Origin: Streptococcus pneumoniae
Lineage (GTDB): Bacteria; Bacillota; Bacilli; Lactobacillales; Streptococcaceae
Assembly (NCBI RefSeq): GCF_001113365.1
Contig: NZ_CKYA01000003.1
Coordinates: 62,001 to 126,000, forward strand
Reading direction: 5' to 3'
DNA length: 64,000 nt
The notes below the pieces were generated by a model that saw only the letters and a list, made by a program, of their open reading frames with translations, had not been told where the DNA came from and made no database searches. The translations under genes were made by a program, and so were the position numbers. Below are positions 17,357 through 25,471 of this stretch, in pieces. Position 1 is the stretch's first letter. Every line of letters starts with the position of its first letter.

Positions 17357-19354
17357 TTACTCATTCACAATTTTTTCATCAACTTTAGGGTTTAGAGTTG
17401 TTCCCCAATGTGTAATTGTACGCTGTTGTACTAGTGGTAAGTCTGTGCGGTTGTAAACTGTACGCCATGGTTCCCATACAAGACCCGTCTTTTCTTGAAC
17501 CTTGATGCGAAGATTACGGACATTTCCTTTAAATTGAATCTCTGTTTGGAAGCCTGAAGTTCTGTTTTTTCCGTTATCTTCCCATTGACGTGAACGGATT
17601 TCTGGATTTCCTTGTTCATCATATGTAATTTCATCCCAATAGATGTAGTAACGCGCAACATAAGCACCCTTATGATGAAGTTTCAAGAAGCCATTTTTAT
17701 AAGAAGTAACCTTCGTTTCGATATAGTCTGTACTATTTTGTAAAGTTGCTTGGGCATTATCTTTTAGGAAGGCAGTCTTATATGAGATTGGCACAGCTGG
17801 ACTTTGAGCGCTAAAGTTAGCTCCTTCTCTGATGAGTTCCTTCAAGTTTTCGACTGTTCCTGTGACAACTTTGGCGGCACCGCTAGCATTACCTCCTACA
17901 ATTACCGCTGTTACAGAAGTATTCTTCAATAGACGGCTCCATTCAGAATTTGGAGCAATTGTTGCGCCTTTGATAACCGCATTGATAGCTGCTTTTAATT
18001 CAGTAGACTTACTTGTTGACTCAAACTTAACATAGATTTGACGTCCGTAAGAAACGTTTGATACATATACAGGTGGAGTTTGTGAATCAACGCCTCTTTG
18101 TTTTAAATCTTCAGGTGTCACACTCTTGTCAAATACAGCCGCTGGATTGGTCGGTGCATCAAATGTCGCTGTATAGTAGATTTGTTTAAAGTTTACAACT
18201 TCAATTTGCTTTTCACCCTTTTGCACAGCCTCAAAGTCAATCTTGAGCGGTGCACCTGCTTTTTCAAAGTCTGCACCAAATTTTGCTTTCAATTGGTTCA
18301 TGCTATAGGCTGTAGTTGATTCATACTGAACACGGGCAGGAACAGAATGGCTAGATGAATAGTTCTTTGTCCATTTTTCAACCAAGGTATTCATTGCTTC
18401 TTGCATACCACTAGTTGTAGGATTTGCTTCGATTTGATTTTCAGAATGAATCATACCAGGTAAATCGACGCTGACTGTCCCCTTTGCACGGGCAAGACTA
18501 ATCAATTCTGGCTGATTTTCTAGCAGATTTTGGTTTGCCTTATACAAGCCACCTAGAAAGACATTTTGATTTCCATTGATGGAAACATCTGCTGTGCCTG
18601 TAGAGAGGGTTTTCTTGATTTTTTCTACAACGACAAACTCTCCATTTTGTTCCTTAGCACTTGTGTTGTAGCGATTTTCTAAGGTTTCTCCCTTGCGAGT
18701 TAAAATATCCAAAGGATTATAAGTTAAGCCAAAAAGGTAGTCTTTCAATGCTGATGTTTGATCTACTACTGGTGCAGTTCTATCCTGTCCAACTTGAGTT
18801 GTTGCTGAACGGAATACTTCCACTTCTGCCAAGCTCAATGGGGTATTTTTAGTTTTCAACTCCACTTTTACATAACGAGCGCCTTTGGCTGTGAAGAAAA
18901 CTTCAAGTTCTGCCTTCCCATTCAAACTATCAAAGTGTTGACGAGCAACTTCTTGTTTTGCTTCATTTAACAAAACAACATCAAAATTAGAAAGACGATT
19001 AGCTACATTCCCATCTCCACGATTGTAGAGTTTAACTTTTCCAACATTCTCTGTTTTTCCAAGATCAACTTGCCACCAAGCATTGTCTTCAAAGTTTGTA
19101 TGCGTTACAGAATGGTGCCCATAGTCACTATCAACATTACCATCCACTGCTCGTGTAGCAGCTCCTCCATAAGCAGTAGAGCTTTGACTAGCTTGTTTTC
19201 CACGAGCGATGTTTTCTGTCTCAACTGGACGATTCCCTTGCTCTGTAGCCAAAGCTACTCCCTGAGCGTTCAATAAAAAGGCCGCAACAACAGCACTACA
19301 CACACCGAGTCCACACTTTTTGACAAAGCGATGCAAACGTTTTTCTTGATTCAT
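17357..19354 (-). CDS. lly: Lectinolysin: fucose-binding cholesterol-dependent cytolysin
   Basis: 665 residues. A Sec signal peptide (KKCGLGVCSAVVAAFLLNAQ ... ALA|TEQ) leads to an F5/8-type fucolectin domain (about 45-185, ENIARGKQASQSS, a His then YNRGDG), followed by a cholesterol-dependent cytolysin. In domain 4 the undecapeptide reads EKTGLVWEPWR: Lys for the usual Cys and Pro as in intermedilysin. YIYWDEITYDEQGNPEIRS fits the Y-x-Y-x14-R-S pattern of CD59-binding cytolysins, and GTTLNP carries the Thr-Leu cholesterol pair. Secreted pore former for human cells, also described as platelet aggregation factor Sm-hPAF. Its promoter region has cre-like sites and diverges from spuA. Confidence 0.96.
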   Translation of the reverse strand: MNQEKRLHRFVKKCGLGVCSAVVAAFLLNAQGVALATEQGNRPVETENIARGKQASQSSTAYGGAATRAVDGNVDSDYGHHSVTHTNFEDNAWWQVDLGKTENVGKVKLYNRGDGNVANRLSNFDVVLLNEAKQEVARQHFDSLNGKAELEVFFTAKGARYVKVELKTKNTPLSLAEVEVFRSATTQVGQDRTAPVVDQTSALKDYLFGLTYNPLDILTRKGETLENRYNTSAKEQNGEFVVVEKIKKTLSTGTADVSINGNQNVFLGGLYKANQNLLENQPELISLARAKGTVSVDLPGMIHSENQIEANPTTSGMQEAMNTLVEKWTKNYSSSHSVPARVQYESTTAYSMNQLKAKFGADFEKAGAPLKIDFEAVQKGEKQIEVVNFKQIYYTATFDAPTNPAAVFDKSVTPEDLKQRGVDSQTPPVYVSNVSYGRQIYVKFESTSKSTELKAAINAVIKGATIAPNSEWSRLLKNTSVTAVIVGGNASGAAKVVTGTVENLKELIREGANFSAQSPAVPISYKTAFLKDNAQATLQNSTDYIETKVTSYKNGFLKLHHKGAYVARYYIYWDEITYDEQGNPEIRSRQWEDNGKNRTSGFQTEIQFKGNVRNLRIKVQEKTGLVWEPWRTVYNRTDLPLVQQRTITHWGTTLNPKVDEKIVNE

Positions 19355-19376
19355 TCCTTATTCCTCCGTTTTTAAA

Positions 19377-19476
19377 TGAATACGTTTTCCTATTTGTCTA
19401 TAGTCTATCAAATTTCAAGCAAAAGTCAAGCACAAACCAGCAAAAAAGTCAAGAAAATAAGAAGAAAACGTTTGCT
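19377..19476 (-). promoter_or_regulatory. lly promoter with two cre-like sites
   Basis: Minus strand -35 TTGACT (19424-19429), 16 bp, -10 TAGACT (19402-19407). A cre-like GGAAAACGTATTCA (19377-19390) lies just downstream of the start, with one mismatch to a relaxed cre consensus, where CcpA could block transcription. A second, weaker match AGAAAACGTTTGCT (19463-19476) lies upstream. The rest of 19477-19685 shows no gene. Confidence 0.6.
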
Positions 19477-19685
19477 GAATTTTTCTGATATTTTCTTTAG
19501 ATTTCCAGTAAATACTATAGTTTGGAAACTAGATAAAACTTGAGAAGCGCTAGCTTTTTCTCTTCCTATTTACAGTTTCGCTAGATGAACTTTTTAAAGA
19601 AATATTAGAGATCAATTTCTGAATAAAAATAGCTGAGAATACATCATCTTCCTAATAACACGGCTTGTCTTATGTGACATTTTTA

Positions 19686-19787
19686 TACTCTTCGAAAATC
19701 TCTTCAAACCACGTCAACGTCGCCTTGCCGTACTCAAGTACAGCCTGCGGCTAGTTTCCTAGTTTGCTCTTTGATTTTCATTGAGTA
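19686..19787 (+). repeat. BOX element, boxA-boxC without boxB
   Basis: About 102 bp, TACTCTTCGAAAATCTCTTC through TTGATTTTCATTGAGTA, with CGTCAACGTCGCCTTGCCGTA as the boxA core split between adjacent motifs. It sits in the lly-spuA divergent spacer, upstream of the spuA promoter. Confidence 0.9.
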
Positions 19788-19864
19788 TTATTTCCATTAT
19801 TTATACTGATATATAAAATAATACGGAAAACTTCTCAAAAGTAAGAATTTCTTTGACAAACCAA

Positions 19865-19902
19865 AGAAAACGCTTGCATATTGTTTTACTACATGCTATA
19901 CT
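19865..19902 (+). promoter_or_regulatory. spuA promoter overlapped by a cre site
   Basis: -35 TTGCAT (19874-19879), 17 bp, extended -10 TGCTATACT (-10 at 19897-19902). AGAAAACGCTTGCA (19865-19878) matches the CcpA consensus TGWAARCGYTWNCA at all but the first base and overlaps the -35, the classic position for repression by preferred sugars. Confidence 0.75.
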
Positions 19903-19933
19903 GATATAGAAATTTATTGATTGGAGAATCATT

Positions 19934-22900
19934 ATGAGAAAAACACCATCTCAAACTGAGAAAAAAATGGTTTACAGCATCCGTTCACTCAAGAATGGAA
20001 CTGGTTCTGTCCTTATTGGAGCAAGCCTTATTCTACTTGCCATGGCTACGCCAACTATCTCAGCCAACGAAAGTACACCAACCACTAACGCAAGTAATAG
20101 TGAAACTACTACTGCCCTTGCCCAACCTCTTACTGATGCAACAAACATCGCTGGCAAGAAGGAAAGTGATATTTCTTCGCCTAAAAATGCAAACGCTTCC
20201 CTAGAGAAAAAAGAAGAAAAACCTGCAACAGAGGCACCCACTCCTGCTGCAACTCCAGCCGATTCAGCACCACAAACCGGACAAGATCGTTCAAGCGAGC
20301 CAACTACTTCTACTAGTCCAGTAACGACTGAAACTAAGGCAGAAGAGCCCATCGAAGACAACTACTTCCGTATCCATGTCAAAAAACTTCCTGAAGAAAA
20401 CAAGGATGCTCAAGGGCTATGGACTTGGGATGATGTTGAAAAACCTTCTGAAAACTGGCCTAACGGAGCCCTGTCCTTTAAGGATGCCAAAAAAGATGAC
20501 TATGGCTACTACCTAGATGTCAAATTAAAGGGAGAACAAGCCAAGAAAATTAGCTTCCTCATCAATAATACAGCTGGGAAAAATCTGACCGGCGATAAAT
20601 CGGTAGAAAAACTGGCGCCAAAGATGAATGAGGCTTGGTTGGACCAAGATTACAAGGTTTTCTCTTACGAGCCACAACCTGCAGGTACTGTTCGCGTCAA
20701 CTACTACCGTACAGATGGCAACTATGACAAGAAATCTCTCTGGTACTGGGGAGATGTGAAAAATCCAAGTAGCGCTCAATGGCCTGACGGAACAGACTTT
20801 ACGGCTACAGGCAAATATGGTCGCTATATCGACATTCCTCTTAAGGATGCCGCCAAAGAATTTGGATTTTTACTATTAGATGAGAGCAAACAAGGAGACG
20901 ACGTGAAAATCCGTAAAGAAGATTATAAGTTCACAGATTTGAAAAATCATAGCCAAATTTTCCTAAAAGACGATGACGAATCGATTTACACAAATCCATA
21001 CTATGTCCATGATATCCGTATGACAGGAGCCCAACACGTAGGCACTTCTAGCATTGAAAGTAGTTTTTCAACACTAGTTGGTGCTAAAAAAGAGGATATC
21101 CTCAAGCACTCCAACATCACTAATCACCTAGGAAACAAAGTAACTATCACCGATGTTGCAATCGATGAAGCTGGTAAGAAAGTGACCTACAGCGGAGATT
21201 TCTCTGACACAAAACATCCTTATACTGTTAGCTACAATTCCGACCAATTCACTACCAAAACAAGCTGGCGTCTGAAAGATGAGACTTACAGTTATGATGG
21301 CAAACTGGGAGCTGACCTAAAAGAAGAAGGAAAACAAGTTGATTTGACTCTTTGGTCACCAAGTGCTGATAAGGTTTCTGTCGTTGTCTACGACAAGAAT
21401 GACCCTGACAAAGTAGTTGGAACTGTCGCTCTTGAAAAAGGGGAAAGAGGAACTTGGAAACAAACTCTAGATAGCACAAACAAATTAGGAATCACAGATT
21501 TCACTGGCTACTATTATCAATACCAAATCGAGCGTCAGGGTAAAACTGTTCTTGCACTCGATCCTTACGCTAAATCCCTCGCTGCTTGGAATAGTGATCT
21601 TGCAAAAACAGACGCTTCCCATAAAGTGGCTAAAGCCGCCTTTGTAAATCCAGCTAAACTAGGACCTCAAGACTTGACTTATGGTAAGATTCACAACTTC
21701 AAAACTCGTGAAGATGCCGTTATATATGAAGCTCATGTGCGTGACTTCACTTCAGATCCGGCCATTGCAAAAGACTTGACCAAACCATTTGGTACCTTTG
21801 AAGCCTTTATTGAAAAACTAGACTATCTCAAAGACTTGGGTGTGACCCACATCCAGCTCCTTCCAGTCTTGTCTTACTACTTTGTCAATGAATTGAAAAA
21901 CCATGAACGCTTGTCTGACTATGCTTCAAGCAACAGCAACTACAACTGGGGATATGACCCTCAAAACTACTTCTCATTGACTGGTATGTATTCAAGCGAT
22001 CCTAAAAATCCAGAAAAACGAATCGCAGAGTTTAAAAACCTCATCAACGAGATCCACAAACGTGGCATGGGAGCTATCCTAGATGTCGTTTATAACCACA
22101 CAGCCAAAGTCGATATCTTTGAAGACCTAGAGCCAAACTACTACCACTTTATGGATGCTGACGGAACACCTCGAACTAGCTTTGGTGGTGGACGTTTGGG
22201 GACAACTCACCATATGACCAAACGGCTCCTAGTTGATTCTATCAAATACCTAGTCGATACCTACAAAGTAGATGGATTCCGCTTCGATATGATGGGAGAC
22301 CATGATGCGGCTTCTATCGAAGAAGCTTACAAGGCTGCACGCGCCCTCAATCCAAATCTCATCATGCTGGGTGAAGGTTGGAGAACCTATGCCGGTGATG
22401 AAAACATGCCTACTAAAGCAGCTGACCAAGATTGGATGAAACATACCGATACTGTCGCTGTCTTCTCAGATGACATCCGTAACAACCTCAAATCTGGTTA
22501 TCCAAATGAAGGTCAACCTGCCTTTATCACAGGTGGCAAGCGTGATGTCAACACTGTCTTCAAAAATCTCATTGCTCAGCCAACCAACTTTGAAGCAGAC
22601 AATCCTGGAGATGTCATCCAATACATCGCAGCCCATGATAACTTGACCCTCTTTGACATCATTGCCCAGTCTATTAAAAAAGACCCAAGCAAGGCTGAGA
22701 ACTATGCTGAAATCCATCGTCGTTTACGACTTGGAAATCTCATGGTCTTGACAGCTCAAGGAACTCCATTTATCCACTCTGGTCAGGAATACGGACGTAG
22801 CAAACAATTCCGTGACCCAGCCTACAAGACTCCAGTAGCAGAGGACAAACAACCAAACAAATCTCACTTGTTGCGTGATAAGGACGGCAACCCATTTGAC

Positions 22901-24058
22901 TACCCTTACTTCATCCATGACTCTTACGATTCTAGCGATGCTGTCAACAAGTTTGACTGGACTAAGGCTACAGATGGAAAAGCTTATCCTGAAAATGTCA
23001 AGAGCCGTGACTACATGAAAGGTCTGATTGCCCTTCGTCAATCTACAGATGCCTTCCGACTTAAGAGTCTCCAAGATATCAAAGACCGTGTACACCTCAT
23101 CACTGTCCCAGGTCAAAATGGTGTAGAAAAAGAGGATGTAGTAATTGGCTACCAAATTACTGCTCCAAACGGTGATATCTACGCAGTCTTTGTCAATGCG
23201 GACGAAAAAGCTCGCGAATTTAACTTGGGAACTGCCTTTGCCCACCTCAGAAATGCTGAAGTTTTGGCAGATGAAAACCAAGCAGGACCAGTCGGAATTG
23301 CCAACCCGAAAGGACTTGAGTGGACTGAAAAAGGCTTGAAATTAAACGCCCTTACAGCTACTGTTCTTCGAGTCTCTCAAAATGGAACTAGCCATGAGTC
23401 AACTGCAGAAGAGAAACCAGACTCAACCCCTTCCAAGCCTGAACATCAAAATGAAGCTTCTCACCCTGCACATCAAGATCCAGCTCCAGAAGCTAAACCT
23501 GATTCTACTAAACCATCTGCAACAGTAGCTGATGCGGAAAATAAACCTAGCCAAGCTACAACTGATTCACAAGCTTCACAACCACATAAGGACAATAATA
23601 CTCAATCACTTCCATCTACGCCTACTCAAACCATTGTCACTTCCTATACTCCAGCTTATACAAATAAAAAACCAGGAACTCCAAATCAGGCAACTAAAGC
23701 TAGTTGGAAACAAGAAAATGGCATCTGGTATTTCCATAAAGCAGACGGTTCTCTAGCTACTGGTTGGGTAAAAGATGGAGATACTTGGTATTACCTAAAA
23801 GATGATGGCTCTATGGTTACTGGCTGGGTGAAGGATGGAAATGTTTGGTACTTCCTAAATAGTAACGGTTCTATGTCAACTGGTTGGGTAAAAGATGGAG
23901 ATACTTGGTACTATCTAGATCCATCCGGAGCTATGAAAGAAAATCAATGGTTTGAAGTTTCTGGCAAATGGTACTATGTTGATTCATCAGGTAAACTTGC
24001 AGTTAATACAAGAGTTGAAGGCTATTTGGTCAATGAAAACGGTGAATGGGTTAGCTAA
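19934..24058 (+). CDS. spuA: Surface pullulanase SpuA with a C-terminal choline-binding domain
   Basis: 1374 residues. A YSIRK-type signal peptide (VYSIRSLKNGTGSVLIGASL) is followed by a low-complexity linker, two tandem CBM41 glycogen-binding modules (about 140-360; WTWDD and WYWGD), a CBM48 segment and the GH13 catalytic barrel with YNWGYDP, DGFRFDMMGDHD (nucleophile Asp), LGEGW (acid/base Glu) and AAHDN. It debranches alpha-glucans such as host glycogen on the cell surface. Pneumococcal SpuA ends in LPXTG; here residues about 1256-1374 are choline-binding repeats (GWVKDGDTWYYL type) and the protein ends GEWVS. It should attach to choline on teichoic acids, not to peptidoglycan by sortase. 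Confidence 0.95.
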   Translation: MRKTPSQTEKKMVYSIRSLKNGTGSVLIGASLILLAMATPTISANESTPTTNASNSETTTALAQPLTDATNIAGKKESDISSPKNANASLEKKEEKPATEAPTPAATPADSAPQTGQDRSSEPTTSTSPVTTETKAEEPIEDNYFRIHVKKLPEENKDAQGLWTWDDVEKPSENWPNGALSFKDAKKDDYGYYLDVKLKGEQAKKISFLINNTAGKNLTGDKSVEKLAPKMNEAWLDQDYKVFSYEPQPAGTVRVNYYRTDGNYDKKSLWYWGDVKNPSSAQWPDGTDFTATGKYGRYIDIPLKDAAKEFGFLLLDESKQGDDVKIRKEDYKFTDLKNHSQIFLKDDDESIYTNPYYVHDIRMTGAQHVGTSSIESSFSTLVGAKKEDILKHSNITNHLGNKVTITDVAIDEAGKKVTYSGDFSDTKHPYTVSYNSDQFTTKTSWRLKDETYSYDGKLGADLKEEGKQVDLTLWSPSADKVSVVVYDKNDPDKVVGTVALEKGERGTWKQTLDSTNKLGITDFTGYYYQYQIERQGKTVLALDPYAKSLAAWNSDLAKTDASHKVAKAAFVNPAKLGPQDLTYGKIHNFKTREDAVIYEAHVRDFTSDPAIAKDLTKPFGTFEAFIEKLDYLKDLGVTHIQLLPVLSYYFVNELKNHERLSDYASSNSNYNWGYDPQNYFSLTGMYSSDPKNPEKRIAEFKNLINEIHKRGMGAILDVVYNHTAKVDIFEDLEPNYYHFMDADGTPRTSFGGGRLGTTHHMTKRLLVDSIKYLVDTYKVDGFRFDMMGDHDAASIEEAYKAARALNPNLIMLGEGWRTYAGDENMPTKAADQDWMKHTDTVAVFSDDIRNNLKSGYPNEGQPAFITGGKRDVNTVFKNLIAQPTNFEADNPGDVIQYIAAHDNLTLFDIIAQSIKKDPSKAENYAEIHRRLRLGNLMVLTAQGTPFIHSGQEYGRSKQFRDPAYKTPVAEDKQPNKSHLLRDKDGNPFDYPYFIHDSYDSSDAVNKFDWTKATDGKAYPENVKSRDYMKGLIALRQSTDAFRLKSLQDIKDRVHLITVPGQNGVEKEDVVIGYQITAPNGDIYAVFVNADEKAREFNLGTAFAHLRNAEVLADENQAGPVGIANPKGLEWTEKGLKLNALTATVLRVSQNGTSHESTAEEKPDSTPSKPEHQNEASHPAHQDPAPEAKPDSTKPSATVADAENKPSQATTDSQASQPHKDNNTQSLPSTPTQTIVTSYTPAYTNKKPGTPNQATKASWKQENGIWYFHKADGSLATGWVKDGDTWYYLKDDGSMVTGWVKDGNVWYFLNSNGSMSTGWVKDGDTWYYLDPSGAMKENQWFEVSGKWYYVDSSGKLAVNTRVEGYLVNENGEWVS

Positions 24059-24103
24059 AACTGCTACTGTATAACCTTTGCATAGCTAGATATAACTAAT
24101 TCA

Positions 24104-24204
24104 AATACAGGAAGCTCAACGAAAACAAACTCCTGTTTGCAGGAATTAGTCTCCTTGCCCTTCTAGGTCTCGGTTTCTTACTAAAAAACAAAAAAGAGAA
24201 CTAA
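24104..24204 (+). pseudogene. Stranded sortase-anchor remnant of spuA
   Basis: Beyond the spuA stop, the same frame shows NSNTGSS, a decayed LPXTG. After a frame change, 24121-24204 encodes ENKLLFAGISLLALLGLGFL plus LKNKKEN and a stop: a typical membrane-spanning and charged tail of a sortase substrate. There is no start or ribosome site, so it is not a gene. It is read as the original SpuA anchor displaced by the choline-binding module. Confidence 0.85.
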
Positions 24205-24221
24205 ACTAGCCCTCCTATAGA

Positions 24222-24259
24222 AAAATCCCCCAAGCATTATAGCTCGGGGGATTATTTTT
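24222..24259. terminator. Bidirectional terminator between spuA and the flavin oxidoreductase
   Basis: AATCCCCC (24224-24231) pairs with GGGGGATT (24246-24253), with T runs on both strands, serving convergent genes. Confidence 0.85.
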
Positions 24260-24303
24260 TGTACAATATTTGTGGTTATAATACATTTGATTAGTATTTT
24301 TTA

Positions 24304-25353
24304 TTAAGCCTCTTTCATGGCAAAATAAGCCCGTACTTTTGGAGCCACTTGCGTGCCGAAGAGTTCAATAGCTCTCAGAACCTGGTCATGAGGCATGGAA
24401 CCAAGCGGTAGATGGAGCATGAAGCGGTCCAATCCTAAATCCTCTATCATGCGAATCAATTTTTCTGCCACCTGATCTGGATTGCCCACAAACATAGCGC
24501 CATTTGGCCCTACCTGCTCCAAATATTGTTCATAACGCAATTCCTGCCAGTGTGGACGGTCTTTGGAAATAGCATCCACCACTTGCTTGGTCGGATGGAA
24601 ATAATCTTTCACCGCCTGCTCGCCATCTTCAGCAATCCATCCCCAAGAATGGGCCCCAACCTTTAGTTGATGACTGGCATGGCCCGCTTCGCTTCCAATC
24701 TCACGATAAGCCTGAATCAACTTTTTAAAATAACGAGGGTTACCACCAATAATGGCATAAACAATCGGTAGACCAGCCTGAGCAATCTTCACTGTTGATT
24801 CGACATGACCTCCTGTCGCTATCCACAAGGGTAATTTGTCCTGAACTGGACGGGGATAGACTTCTTTGCCAGAGATTGTTTGGGTCAAGCGACCTTGCCA
24901 GTCTAGCTTGGTCTTTTCATTAACTAACTGAAGCAAGTCTAATTTCTCATCAAAAAGGGCTTCGTAGTCTTTCAAATCATATCCAAACAAGGGAAAAGAT
25001 TCCGTGAAAGACCCCCTTCCAGCCATAATCTCCGCTCGTCCATTTGACAAAGCATCGATAGTGGCATACTGTTGGAATAAACGAATAGGGTCCATACTCG
25101 AGAGAATGCTGACTGCACTGGTCAAACGAATTTTCTTGGTATTGACTGTCCCAGCGGCCAGGATAATCTCTGGGGCTGATACCGCAAAATCTGCTCGATG
25201 ATGCTCACCAATCCCATACACATCCAAACCAACCTTGTCAGCCAGCTCAATCTCTGTCACCAACTGACGAATGCGTTCGGCATGACTGTAAGTCTGTACG
25301 GTCCCTTCAAGCTCCGTTGTTTCCCCAAATGTTGAAATTCCCAATTCTACCAT
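24304..25353 (-). CDS. LLM-class (luciferase-like) flavin-dependent oxidoreductase
   Basis: 349 residues with the bacterial-luciferase fold pattern: MVELGISTFGETTE, DVYGIGEHHRADFAVSAPE, LSNGRAEIMAGRGSF, and LPLWIATGGHVEST. Family enzymes use FMN or F420 to oxidise varied substrates; the substrate here is unknown. It stands alone between a bidirectional terminator and the glmS terminator. Confidence 0.85.
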   Translation of the reverse strand: MVELGISTFGETTELEGTVQTYSHAERIRQLVTEIELADKVGLDVYGIGEHHRADFAVSAPEIILAAGTVNTKKIRLTSAVSILSSMDPIRLFQQYATIDALSNGRAEIMAGRGSFTESFPLFGYDLKDYEALFDEKLDLLQLVNEKTKLDWQGRLTQTISGKEVYPRPVQDKLPLWIATGGHVESTVKIAQAGLPIVYAIIGGNPRYFKKLIQAYREIGSEAGHASHQLKVGAHSWGWIAEDGEQAVKDYFHPTKQVVDAISKDRPHWQELRYEQYLEQVGPNGAMFVGNPDQVAEKLIRMIEDLGLDRFMLHLPLGSMPHDQVLRAIELFGTQVAPKVRAYFAMKEA

Positions 25354-25441
25354 TGTGATTCTCCCTGTCTACCTCTGTCCTTCAATTTGAAAAATTATTC
25401 TAACACGAATCGTGAGTACAAGCAACCAATTTGCTCACAAG

Positions 25442-25468
25442 AAAAAGCCTAGATAACTAGACTTTTTT
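25442..25468 (-). terminator. Terminator of glmS
   Basis: AAAAGTCTAG / CTAGGCTTTTT on the minus strand, directly after the glmS stop. Confidence 0.85.
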
Positions 25469-25471
25469 AGT

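Noticed and set aside
24104..24204. Separate small membrane-protein gene behind spuA
   Set aside because: No start codon or ribosome site; the sequence is that of a sortase-anchor tail.
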